From Phycisphaerae bacterium (GTDB lineage Bacteria > Planctomycetota > Phycisphaerae > SM23-33): a DNA stretch of 64,000 nucleotides. The stretch lies in contig JASLNT010000114.1 of NCBI GenBank assembly GCA_030745875.1, positions 50,690 to 114,689 of the forward strand, in the 5' to 3' direction. Both the position numbers and the translations under genes were made by a program. Positions 1 to 8,550 of the stretch are shown here, in pieces; positions within the stretch are counted from its first letter, which is position 1, and each line of letters begins with the position of its first letter. The notes beneath the pieces are model-generated. The model was not told the origin of the DNA. It did not search any database and saw only the letters and a program-made list of their open reading frames with translations.

Positions 1-2817
1 CACCTCCACACTGTAGCGGTAGAAGCGACCCGAGCCCCAATAGGGGAATACGTGAATGCGATTGAGCTTCGCCGACTTTCCCAGATCGATCTTCAACCAT
101 GCCGGGTAGGGATCGCACTGCCAACTTGACTGCAGGTTATGGCAGTCGCCGTCGACCGCCAGTTCCGGCTTGTAGGCTCGCAGCGCCGCCGAGGCCGTTA
201 CTGTCTTGCCTACGGCGATCCCGTGGATTGACGGGTTGATCTTCAAGGTCTTCACCGGCGGTTTGGCCGGCTTGCGCCCGAATTTGGCGCGGCGCTGGGG
301 GCCGGTCAGCAGGCTCGGCGGAGTCACCGGATAAGGCTTGCCGCCGTTGGCTTTGTATACAGCGAATCTGCGGGCGTACTCCTTGAGGAAAGCTCGCCGC
401 ACCAAGTCGAAGCTCAACGGTTCGGCCGGATGATCCTTCTCATCGGCCAGCAGGAACGGTTTGCCCGCCCGGGCCGGATCGTAATTCCCGTCCTTCACTA
501 TGAAATCAAATTCGCCGCGATACCCTTTGAGAATATCCTGATAGTTGTTGTCATGCACACCGGGCTTCGGGCGCCATTTGATCGACGCCCTGGTGACGTC
601 CGGGGTGAAGAAGAGCAGCGAGCCCTTCGAGAAAGCGTGCTTCGCGTCGGAGGTCATCGAGATGAATTCGACTGAGTAGGGAATGCGGAGAACGATGTAA
701 CGCGGCGAGTGGTGGAAATCGCTTTGCATCGTCAGTGTCGCTCCGCTGTCATTGAACGCCAGTGAGCTGGAGACCGGTCCCATTTCCGTCGGCGCGTTGC
801 CGATGGCGAGCTTCTTGCCCGGTTTGATCCAACTCGGTGAGATCAATGAGTATAGGTGGAGGTCCCGCTTGGCGTTGTCGATCCCGGTCTGACCGCCGTA
901 TTCGCAGACCATCATGTTGCGGATGAACAGTGCGGTTTTCGCCGCGGCCCAGGCGTGCGGCGGGGGGCAACCGGCCGATGGTGTGCGATTTGACCAGGGC
1001 ACGACAAGATTCTCGAACCCTTCGTGCGTCGAGCCGTTGTGGAGCAGCACGTGGTAGAGATCCAGCAGCGCGTGTTTCGCATCGCCTATCGCGCGGTACT
1101 GCTGGGCCTGGTTGAGCGTTATGTACTGGTGAACGTGCATGCCGTTGCGATAGCTCATGACGCCTTCGCGGTACTTGCGCCTGCGGATAGTCGCCAGCGT
1201 CTTGATCAAACGCGGATCATCGAACTCCAACAGTTCAGTGGGGTAGACCAGCAGGTTGTTCTCCCAGTCCTGGTTGGGATAGTCGTTAGCCCGGCCCTTT
1301 CGCCCCTGCACCCATCCGGCCTTCCAGTCGTACAGCCCCGAGCGGATGTATCCTTCCTTCTCGTAGGTGTGATTGATCGCCTTGATGATCGCGTTGCGAT
1401 ACGTCGCCTCGGCGGCGGTCCATGCTTTGGCGTCGTCGGTCTTGTCGAGTATGCGGGCCGCCCGGATCGACGTGCGAAGCGCCAGCAGTGCAAACAAGTT
1501 GTGGCAGGTGTGGTATCCTGTCAGCATCGGCGCGTCGTACGGAATGGACGGGCGGATCAGGCCATACTTATTATGGGTCTTGTGGTCCTTGACGATAAAC
1601 TCCGCGCCCTTTCGGATCGCGGGGTAGACCTTAGATCCGTACGCCTTGTCGCGCGTCATGACCAGGTGATGCGCCAGGGCGAACAGGCCCTGGCCGTGGG
1701 AGGTTACGATATTGTCGTTGCCGCGGTTGTGAACGTCGATGAACATGCCGGAGGGATGCTGTTTGCCGAGCAGCCAGTCGACGTTTGGTTCGCTCAGCGC
1801 GTGCAGACCGGCGGTATCGTACGCCAGCAGCATGTCGATGTAGTCGTTGAGGAACAGGGCGTCGTACGGCAGCCCGCTGCCCTGGCGCTTTCTGCGCCCC
1901 GAGGTCCGCGTCGCCAGGATCAGGTGCACCATCGCCGCACGATAAGAATCGCTGACGCGTTTCTCGGGAATTTCGATTTCAAAACCGCCCAGCAGTTTCT
2001 TCCAGAACTGCACGGTCCGCTCAAGTTGGCGCTGGTAATCGGCGGCCGAGACCGTTGCTATGTGATTGGCTTCCGTTAGCGGTACGCGTGGCATTTTGAA
2101 GACGGCTCGAAAGGTCTGTCCGACCTTGAGCTTGCGACGGTATACGCTGAAGCCGGTTGCGACTCTGTTGGTGATGCTGTGATCGGCGGCGCTGTAACCG
2201 CCCTGGAGAGGCGCCCCGAGCGTGGCGCAGGTTTCGGCCCCAGGTGAAAACATGTAGACCACTTTTCCGTCGCGGGTCAATTGGTTGTCGCCAACGACAA
2301 AGCGGGTGGTCGGCTTGACAGGCTCCAGCGGCTTGCCCAATCGGAAGTGCCCCGCCGAGCCGCGGATCGCCGCGGCCAGCACGCCTTCAGTAGGCGTCGA
2401 GCCCGAGTTGGTCATAGTCAACCGCGCGAACTGCACCAGATTGCCCCGCCCGAGCCCCGGAAGCTCGGCGCTGAAAATCTCAAGGTGATAGTCCACGCTT
2501 CGATCTTTCCAACCGTAGCCCACGACGGGAATCCACCCGTTGCGGAATGTCTTGTTGCGGGCCATGACCGGGCGCAGCTCTTTACCGTAGAAGAAAGCAA
2601 GCTCGGCATAGCGCGTGTAGATCGCGCCGTCATAGGTGACTTGAACCGGAGCCGGGACAAACGGCATGCCGATCACGGTTGTCGATTGGGCCGCGTAACA
2701 CCACTCCTGTCCGGCCCGATCGATCACGGGATCGAACATCGGCTGACCTGCGTGCGCCGAAGCGGCGAACAGAAGACAGAAGATCATGACCTGAAATTTC
2801 ACACCGGTTGTCGCCAT
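1..2817 (-). CDS. secreted glycan-active (alpha/alpha)-barrel-like protein with discoidin domain, C-terminus cut by window edge
   Basis: An open frame runs leftward off the window; 939 codons are visible and no stop is reached. The N-terminus is a signal peptide (MATTGVKFQVMIFCLLFAASAHA, cleavage before GQ). The body resembles the six-hairpin/(alpha/alpha)6 type of glycan-processing proteins: a beta-rich N-terminal part, then Trp/Tyr/His-rich helical segments with motifs such as NDYIDMLLAY, SHGQGLFALAHH and CPPPHAWAAAK. The last visible ~80 residues look like the beginning of an F5/8 type C (discoidin) carbohydrate-binding domain (KTVTASAALRAYKPELAVDG, then WLKIDLGKSAKLNRI). The exact glycosidase or lyase family is not recognised. 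An AAAGGG sequence lies about 9 bases before the chosen start; an in-frame ATG at 2856 would add 13 residues ahead of the signal peptide and is less likely. It is divergent from the LRR gene at 3017. Confidence 0.75.
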   Translation of the reverse strand, partial: MATTGVKFQVMIFCLLFAASAHAGQPMFDPVIDRAGQEWCYAAQSTTVIGMPFVPAPVQVTYDGAIYTRYAELAFFYGKELRPVMARNKTFRNGWIPVVGYGWKDRSVDYHLEIFSAELPGLGRGNLVQFARLTMTNSGSTPTEGVLAAAIRGSAGHFRLGKPLEPVKPTTRFVVGDNQLTRDGKVVYMFSPGAETCATLGAPLQGGYSAADHSITNRVATGFSVYRRKLKVGQTFRAVFKMPRVPLTEANHIATVSAADYQRQLERTVQFWKKLLGGFEIEIPEKRVSDSYRAAMVHLILATRTSGRRKRQGSGLPYDALFLNDYIDMLLAYDTAGLHALSEPNVDWLLGKQHPSGMFIDVHNRGNDNIVTSHGQGLFALAHHLVMTRDKAYGSKVYPAIRKGAEFIVKDHKTHNKYGLIRPSIPYDAPMLTGYHTCHNLFALLALRTSIRAARILDKTDDAKAWTAAEATYRNAIIKAINHTYEKEGYIRSGLYDWKAGWVQGRKGRANDYPNQDWENNLLVYPTELLEFDDPRLIKTLATIRRRKYREGVMSYRNGMHVHQYITLNQAQQYRAIGDAKHALLDLYHVLLHNGSTHEGFENLVVPWSNRTPSAGCPPPHAWAAAKTALFIRNMMVCEYGGQTGIDNAKRDLHLYSLISPSWIKPGKKLAIGNAPTEMGPVSSSLAFNDSGATLTMQSDFHHSPRYIVLRIPYSVEFISMTSDAKHAFSKGSLLFFTPDVTRASIKWRPKPGVHDNNYQDILKGYRGEFDFIVKDGNYDPARAGKPFLLADEKDHPAEPLSFDLVRRAFLKEYARRFAVYKANGGKPYPVTPPSLLTGPQRRAKFGRKPAKPPVKTLKINPSIHGIAVGKTVTASAALRAYKPELAVDGDCHNLQSSWQCDPYPAWLKIDLGKSAKLNRIHVFPYWGSGRFYRYSVEV

Positions 2818-3016
2818 CGCCGCAAACCCTTTCCGAGTTATTCTGCAAGATTCCATTCGGTGACTTACTCTGCCGTCGGCCGGCGCGGCCGTATGGAGGA
2901 TGGTATCCTATCGGTTGGCGCTATCAAAGCAGTTTCCACTACAGCCCGGCCTTTGGCATCGGATACAATCTCCGGCTGAAAAACGCTTGCGGCGATCGCG
3001 GGCCTGGAGAATTGAT

Positions 3017-4630
3017 ATGTCGCTTACCGAAGCGCGAAAACGTGTTGATGATGCTCGCCAGGCCGGTGCGACGCATCTTAGTCTGTCGCTGGGCGCGATG
3101 TCGGGCGATGCAGGCAGCGCATGGGAGCTGAAGTATCTTGAAGTTATCCACCTTTGGCACGAGCATCTCCTTACGCTCATGCCCGAAGTGGCGGGGCTGA
3201 CGAATCTGACCTCGCTGGACCTCAGCGGAAACGGTCTGGCCGAGCTTCCGCCGGAACTTCTCATGATGACCGGACTGACGTCGCTTAACCTCCGCGGAAA
3301 CGAACTCAGGGAACTTCCGCCTGAGATTAATCGTTTGTACAATCTCGAAAAGCTCGACTTGAGCGACAACCGACTTTCGCGCATACCCTCGCAATTGATC
3401 GAATTGAAAGGCCTGGCCGAACTTGGTCTCAGCGCCAACTATATAGGCAACGACCTAGCGACACTGTTGGGCGAGTTGGCTGCTCTTCCTGCACTGACCG
3501 TGCTGACTCTGGGCGGAAATGAGTTGACTGAACTGCCCGATGAGTTGGCGGGGCTGACGAATCTCGAAACGCTTGATCTGGGCGGAAACGACCTGGCGAC
3601 GCTTCCACCGTCCATGGGATCCCTGGGGAATCTCAAGACGCTCGGTCTGGCGGCCAATCGTATCGCGAGCCTCCCGCCGGAGATCGCCCTGCTGACGAAT
3701 CTCACGACGCTCGATCTCGGAGCCAACGCGTTGACGAGCGTACCGGCCGGGGTCGGACAACTTGTCAATCTGACGACGCTTGGCCTTCGCGATAACGATA
3801 TCGCGACTCTTCCGGCCGAGATTGCAGCTCTGGGAAATCTGACGATGCTGGATCTTGGCGCCAACGGTCTGAAGAAGCTTCCGACCGAGATAGTCAGGCT
3901 CCTCAAACTGGTCCGCCTGGACCTTAGCGACAACCGCCTCAGAGAATTCCCGCCGGAGATAGTCAATCTCACCGATCTTGCTGAACTGGATCTCGACTCC
4001 AACGATCTTACCGCGCTGTCGCCGTGGATAGGGAACCTCACGGGTCTCAAGACGCTGCACCTGGGCGGTAATCGCCTTCGGAAATTCCCGCTTGAAATAA
4101 TCAATCTGGAGGGGCTGACTGAGCTGGACCTCAGCGACAACGGTCTGACGGTTTTGCCTGCGGACATAGCTCGCCTGGGCGAGCTTGCTACGCTCAATCT
4201 TAGCGGTAATGACCTGAGGCGATTGCCCGAGGGGATCGTTAATCTGAGGGCTCTGGAAACGCTCTACCTCAACGACAACGGCCTGACCGCCTTGCCGCCG
4301 GAGATTGTCGGTCTGGTCGGTCTGACTGAACTACACGCCAGTTTCAACGATCTTGATACTCTCCCGCCGGAGATGGCGAATCTCAAGAGTTTGACGAGAC
4401 TTCATCTCGATTCGAATCGATTCGGCGTACTACCGGCGGTGCTTACGAGCCTGCCGAGCCTGGCCGAGCTTTATCTCGACTCGAACGAAATCATGGAACT
4501 GCCGCCGGAGTTGGTGCTGAATTCGAACCTGACGGCGCTGTGCATAGACGGAAACCCGCTGACCGAACCGCCGATCGCCGTCGCGCAAAGAGGCATCGAA
4601 GCCGTGCTGGAATACTTCAGCCGCGCCTAG
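3017..4630 (+). CDS. leucine-rich repeat protein, about 20 repeats
   Basis: A 537-residue protein made almost entirely of 23-residue leucine-rich repeats of the form LPxEIxxLxNLxxLDLxxNxLxx, about 20 in a row from residue ~50 to the end, with one longer irregular unit near residues 135-165. The short N-terminal helical cap (residues 1-50) has no signal peptide or membrane segment, so it is probably cytosolic. The C-terminal cap (PPIAVAQRGIEAVLEYFSRA) closely resembles the cap seen at the end of LRR blocks in ROCO-type proteins, but no Roc GTPase or kinase domain follows. LRR arrays are protein-binding scaffolds; the partner is unknown. Start chosen at 3017 because GGAGA lies 7 bases upstream; the frame stays open to 2900 but the extension is basic and unlike the family. 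The DedA-type gene follows after 25 bases and may be cotranscribed. Confidence 0.9.
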   Translation: MSLTEARKRVDDARQAGATHLSLSLGAMSGDAGSAWELKYLEVIHLWHEHLLTLMPEVAGLTNLTSLDLSGNGLAELPPELLMMTGLTSLNLRGNELRELPPEINRLYNLEKLDLSDNRLSRIPSQLIELKGLAELGLSANYIGNDLATLLGELAALPALTVLTLGGNELTELPDELAGLTNLETLDLGGNDLATLPPSMGSLGNLKTLGLAANRIASLPPEIALLTNLTTLDLGANALTSVPAGVGQLVNLTTLGLRDNDIATLPAEIAALGNLTMLDLGANGLKKLPTEIVRLLKLVRLDLSDNRLREFPPEIVNLTDLAELDLDSNDLTALSPWIGNLTGLKTLHLGGNRLRKFPLEIINLEGLTELDLSDNGLTVLPADIARLGELATLNLSGNDLRRLPEGIVNLRALETLYLNDNGLTALPPEIVGLVGLTELHASFNDLDTLPPEMANLKSLTRLHLDSNRFGVLPAVLTSLPSLAELYLDSNEIMELPPELVLNSNLTALCIDGNPLTEPPIAVAQRGIEAVLEYFSRA

Positions 4631-4655
4631 ACGCCGTGTTTTTGGGAGTTTTTTG

Positions 4656-5327
4656 ATGACGTTGCAGCGGAAGTTGCCTTTGATAATCCTGGCGATTGTG
4701 TTTGCGTTGCTGACGCCTTACTTCATCTGGCACGATGACATGGACGCCTATTTCGCTTCTGAAGGCTACCAGGAGTGGTTGGCTTCGGTGCGCCCTTTTG
4801 CCTGGGCTGTGGCGATCGCCCTGATAGTCGCCGATCTGTTCCTGCCGATACCCGCTGCTCCGATAATGGCCGCCATGGGCACGCTGTACGGTCCGATTGT
4901 CGGCGGGCTTATCGCAACCGCCGGTTCGATGCTCGCCGGACTGCTGGCCTACGGACTGGCGCGCCTGTTTGGACTGAAAGCCGCCCGTATCCTTGCAAGC
5001 GACAGCGAACTTGACGATCTGCAGCAGTTCTTTGACTCCTGGGGCGCCGCCGGAATTATCGCATCGCGAGCGCTGCCCGTTGTTCCGGAGGTCATGACGC
5101 TGCTGGCCGGTCTGGCCAACATGCACTTCGGGCGATTCATGCTGGCCCTTACGCTCGGATCAGTTCCAGTAGGCTTCGCATTCGCCTGGATCGGGCAGAC
5201 CAGCGGGCTGTCGTCATCGATGCTGCTGATATTAACGCTGATCCCGGCGATCGCGTGGTGCGTCTATGTGGCGATCGCCAGCCGGCGGCGCGCGAAAACT
5301 CTTGATAGAGATACCCAGGAAAACTGA
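4656..5327 (+). CDS. VTT-domain (DedA/TVP38-type) membrane protein
   Basis: 223 residues with the VTT (SNARE-associated Golgi, DedA/TMEM64) fold: an N-terminal membrane helix (residues ~5-23), a second near 50-66, then the re-entrant loop region with LPIPAAPIMAAMGTLYG, a helix-breaking Gly-rich segment (GSMLAGLLAYGLARLFG) and the second half with the conserved R-x-LPVVPE motif (ASRALPVVPEVMTLLAGL). Members are inner-membrane proteins implicated in lipid scrambling or flipping and membrane homeostasis; the exact substrate here cannot be read from sequence. ATG 4656 is preceded by GGGAG at a spacing of 7; a TTG immediately before it is unlikely to be used. The gene is 25 bases downstream of the LRR gene and converges with the SUMF1-fold gene at 5351. 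Confidence 0.85.
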   Translation: MTLQRKLPLIILAIVFALLTPYFIWHDDMDAYFASEGYQEWLASVRPFAWAVAIALIVADLFLPIPAAPIMAAMGTLYGPIVGGLIATAGSMLAGLLAYGLARLFGLKAARILASDSELDDLQQFFDSWGAAGIIASRALPVVPEVMTLLAGLANMHFGRFMLALTLGSVPVGFAFAWIGQTSGLSSSMLLILTLIPAIAWCVYVAIASRRRAKTLDRDTQEN

Positions 5328-5350
5328 AAATGCCTCATCGTCTGCGGCCC

Positions 5351-7093
5351 TCACTTTGAGGACGCAGCCGGGGTTACCGAACCTATCGCGACACGGAATC
5401 CCATATTGGCCGCTCGCCAGTGGGACTGGGCCTGACGGCGGTACGCTGAGCGAAGGTGATCCGGGCCGCTTCCCCATCCGCCGCCACGGAGCTTTCGCGG
5501 GCACCACTCCGAGACGTTTCCGTGCATGTCGTACAGCCCCCACTTGTTGGGTTTCTTTCGGGCCACGGGGTGTGACGAATTGTCGTCGTTGCCCTTGTAC
5601 CAGGCGTATTGGCCCAGAGCTTTGTCATCTTCGCCGAAGCAGAACCGTGTGGCTGCCCCCGCCCGGCATGCGTACTCCCATTCAGCTTCGGTGGGCATTC
5701 GGACCGGGCGGCCGGTCTTCTTGGCGGCCCATTTGCAGAACGCGATCGTATCAACCCAGTTGATGCACATCACCGGGTGCTTGGGCGTCGGCTTGAATTC
5801 CAAGCTCGGTTTGCGCCACGATGCGCCGGAGACCATCACCCAGGAGCCCTTCAATATGGTGGCGGAGTTGTGCTGCTCGGCAAACGTCTTGTAGCCGGTC
5901 GCATCGACAAAGGCCGCGAACTGCTCGATCGTAACTTCCGTAGCGCCCAGGTGGAACGCCTTGGGGATCACCACCGCGTGCTGATCTTCGCCGTACCCGC
6001 GGCCTTTCTCCGATTTCGGACTCCCTAACACGGCCTTACCAGCAGGGACGCGGACGAGCTTCATTGTTACGCCCCTGGCCAGATTCAGCGTCAGTGTCCC
6101 GCCCCCGGACACAACGGGCGGGCCAAGTTTCCCGAGTACTTTTTCAATGCTTTCCAAGGCCATCTTGACCTTGTACGACTGAGCGTCCTTCTTCGTGTGA
6201 GACTCCAGGAACCGTTGATAGTATCCCTGCGCCCGTCGCAGAACCACAGGCTTCCCGGCGGCCGACGCCTTCTTCGACAACGTCCGGTAGTACCAATCGC
6301 CCAGTTCCAGGCAAATCGACTTATCGAGAGTTTCAAGCTTCCCCGCGGCCAGGGGAACATATGTTCGAGTAATTTCGTCAAGGTCGTCGGTGAGCAGCCT
6401 CGCCGCCTGGGCGGGGTTGTCGAGGGCGACAACGTATAGGACAACCAATTCCTTGCGGATGGATGTATCCCGGGGGTTCTTCTTGAGTTTGGTCCGGAGC
6501 GATTTGAGTCTGGCTTGCTGGGCGACCACCGCGTTGGCGCGCTTGGACTTGGCTAGAATCTCGGCCGCCCTGGGTGACTTGATGTAATTCGCGACCATGA
6601 GCGCCCGGCTGTAGAGCGTCTTGGCCTCGGTTCCTTTGCCATCAGCGACCTTGGCGTCCGCGAGGACCTCGAGCATATCCATATACGGTTGGCCGGCGGC
6701 CTTCCTGGCCGCACCGTAGCTCTTGTCGAAACGGAATTTGACAACTTCGAACTGCCGCTGTCGCCAGAGGTCTTTCTTGGCGGGGACCGTTTCTTCGAGC
6801 AGTTTCAGCGCTTGCAGGGCGGTATCGCAGCCGGCGATTGCGGTCGAACCGAATTGAGACGACCTTTCGTACAGCAGGGCTTGCAAGGCTGGCGAATCGG
6901 GCATGTCTTTGGCGGCTTGGAGTAGCTTGGCGGCAAACTTCACATCGTCAATCTTAGTGCTGCTGGCGGAGACCTTCCTGGCTTCGTTGCCGAAAATTGA
7001 CTCGAAGTCGCCAGCGGCGTCCGCCAGGGCAATACTGCCGGAAAGTGCGACCGCCAGGAGCGCCGTGAGTATCGGCCTTATCGCCAGTTTCAT
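5351..7093 (-). CDS. secreted SUMF1/FGE-fold protein with helical N-terminal domain, active-site cysteines absent
   Basis: 580 residues. A signal peptide (MKLAIRPILTALLAVALSGSIALADA) precedes a ~340-residue alpha-helical, repeat-like region, then a C-terminal formylglycine-generating-enzyme-sulfatase (SUMF1) fold beginning near VPAGKAVLGSP, with EVTIEQFAAFVDATGY, MPTEAEWEYACRAG, GLYDMHGNVSEW and RGGGWGS. True formylglycine-generating enzymes need a Cys pair in the segment after the RGGSW-type motif; here that segment (SAYRRQAQSHWRAANMGFRV) has none, and the loop between HGNVSEW and RGGGW is unusually short. It is therefore more likely a binding or structural SUMF1 domain than a sulfatase-activating enzyme. 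Start 7093 is chosen for the signal peptide and AAGGCGG upstream; the frame is open 60 codons further but encodes nothing recognisable. Divergent from the esterase gene. Confidence 0.85.
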   Translation of the reverse strand: MKLAIRPILTALLAVALSGSIALADAAGDFESIFGNEARKVSASSTKIDDVKFAAKLLQAAKDMPDSPALQALLYERSSQFGSTAIAGCDTALQALKLLEETVPAKKDLWRQRQFEVVKFRFDKSYGAARKAAGQPYMDMLEVLADAKVADGKGTEAKTLYSRALMVANYIKSPRAAEILAKSKRANAVVAQQARLKSLRTKLKKNPRDTSIRKELVVLYVVALDNPAQAARLLTDDLDEITRTYVPLAAGKLETLDKSICLELGDWYYRTLSKKASAAGKPVVLRRAQGYYQRFLESHTKKDAQSYKVKMALESIEKVLGKLGPPVVSGGGTLTLNLARGVTMKLVRVPAGKAVLGSPKSEKGRGYGEDQHAVVIPKAFHLGATEVTIEQFAAFVDATGYKTFAEQHNSATILKGSWVMVSGASWRKPSLEFKPTPKHPVMCINWVDTIAFCKWAAKKTGRPVRMPTEAEWEYACRAGAATRFCFGEDDKALGQYAWYKGNDDNSSHPVARKKPNKWGLYDMHGNVSEWCPRKLRGGGWGSGPDHLRSAYRRQAQSHWRAANMGFRVAIGSVTPAASSK

Positions 7094-7284
7094 GATGACC
7101 GCCTTTGATATCGAATGCGACATTGAATAGTATACCGCCCCCAGGCGATTGGAGCTACGTCGCGCCTGAAGTTTTACGACCCCGCATCGAAGATGGGTCA
7201 GAGTGCTTATCTTGCGTGCATGGGTGTTATTCCTCGTGTAGGATATCGTTGACCTTTCCGGAACGTTGTGCATGAGGAAACACG

Positions 7285-8550
7285 ATGAAGATGAAACTGC
7301 GCTATCGTTATCTTCCCGCTCTGATCGTTCTGCTGCTGGTTGGACCGTTGTGTCAGGCCGCGGGAAAAGCTCGGCAGATCACCCCGGCCGACACGCTGCC
7401 GAAGACTACGCCCTGGGATCTCAAAGCGCTAAGCGCGGCCCCGGCGTACAAGTGGACTGACAGCACCGTTAAGGGTGTGCGAGCGTTGCACTTCACCGGT
7501 GAGGCGTACAAAGGCAAGCCCACGCGCGTGTTTGCTTACTACTCGACTCCGGGCACGCTGTCGGGAGATGCTTCAAAGGATAAGAACCTGCCCGCAGTTG
7601 TGCTCGTTCACGGCGGGGGCGGAAGGGCGTTCGACAAGTGGGCTGCGCTGTGGGCCAAACGCGGTTACGCTGCGATCTCGATGGATCTTGGCGGTTGCGG
7701 ACCGGGCAAAAAACGCCTCAAAGACGGCGGACCGGACCAGGGCGACGGGACCAAGTTCGGAGCCATCGATCAGCCCAACAGTGACCAGTGGACCTATCAC
7801 GCGGTGGCCAACGTTATCCTGGCCCATTCGCTGATCCAATCGTTCAAGGAAGTCGACGCCGATCGGACGGCGCTCACGGGCATCAGTTGGGGCGGATACC
7901 TCACGTGCATCGTCTCGGGGCTCGATAATCGCTTCAAGGCGTCGGTTCCGGTCTACGGCTGTGGGTTCCTCCATGAGAACAGTTGCTGGCTGGGCCACTT
8001 CAAGAAGATGTCCGACGATAACCGCGCCAAATGGGTGCGCCTGTGGGACCCGTCATCGTACGCCGGTTCGGCGGTTATGCCCGTTCTGTTCGTCAACGGC
8101 GGAGCCGACTTCGCCTACCCGCCGGACTCCCACGCCAAAACCGCCGCACTGGTCAAAGCGCTCGGCAAGAACATGCGATTCGCACCGAACCTGCGTCACG
8201 GACACATATTCGATCGACCCAAAGCGATTGAAGTTTTCATTAATCACCACCTTAAGGGCGGGGTGGTGCTTCCGCTGGTTGGACCGGCTGCGATTTCCAG
8301 CGGCAAGGCGACCGCAACTGTTAAGACGAAGACCAAACTGACCGCCGCCGCATTGCATTACACGACCGCCAAACTCGCCGGGAACAACCGCGGGCGCAAG
8401 TGGACCGAAACGCCCGCGACGATCGAAGACAATCGCATCACCGCCGCCGCGCCGCCAAAGGAAGCGACCGCCTGGTTTATAACGGTCACCGATGACAGGA
8501 AACTATTGGTGTCAAGCGAACTTGTGTTTCCCGAAAAGAGCGATAAATGA
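7285..8550 (+). CDS. secreted alpha/beta hydrolase (carbohydrate-esterase-like)
   Basis: 421 residues with an N-terminal signal peptide (to about residue 26, ending CQAA) and an alpha/beta-hydrolase fold of the acetyl-xylan-esterase/dienelactone-hydrolase group. Seen directly: oxyanion region LPAVVLVHGGGG (102-113), nucleophile elbow G-I-S201-W-G-G, acid region NGGADFAYPPD (Asp275 candidate) and the catalytic His in RHGHIFD (305-307). These support a serine esterase or peptidase acting outside the cytoplasm; by context the substrate is probably an acyl or methyl ester on a polysaccharide, which is inference. The C-terminal ~100 residues after VFINHHLKGG look like an added beta-sandwich. GAGGA lies about 7 bases before ATG 7285. 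The stop overlaps the start of the GH105-PL22 gene by four bases (ATGA), indicating translational coupling. Confidence 0.85.
   Translation: MKMKLRYRYLPALIVLLLVGPLCQAAGKARQITPADTLPKTTPWDLKALSAAPAYKWTDSTVKGVRALHFTGEAYKGKPTRVFAYYSTPGTLSGDASKDKNLPAVVLVHGGGGRAFDKWAALWAKRGYAAISMDLGGCGPGKKRLKDGGPDQGDGTKFGAIDQPNSDQWTYHAVANVILAHSLIQSFKEVDADRTALTGISWGGYLTCIVSGLDNRFKASVPVYGCGFLHENSCWLGHFKKMSDDNRAKWVRLWDPSSYAGSAVMPVLFVNGGADFAYPPDSHAKTAALVKALGKNMRFAPNLRHGHIFDRPKAIEVFINHHLKGGVVLPLVGPAAISSGKATATVKTKTKLTAAALHYTTAKLAGNNRGRKWTETPATIEDNRITAAAPPKEATAWFITVTDDRKLLVSSELVFPEKSDK

Noticed and set aside
1024..2079. 351-residue open frame on the plus strand
   Set aside because: It lies opposite the discoidin-domain gene. 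Composition is Arg/Val/Gln-rich with no recognisable motif, and the minus strand gives a coherent secreted protein.
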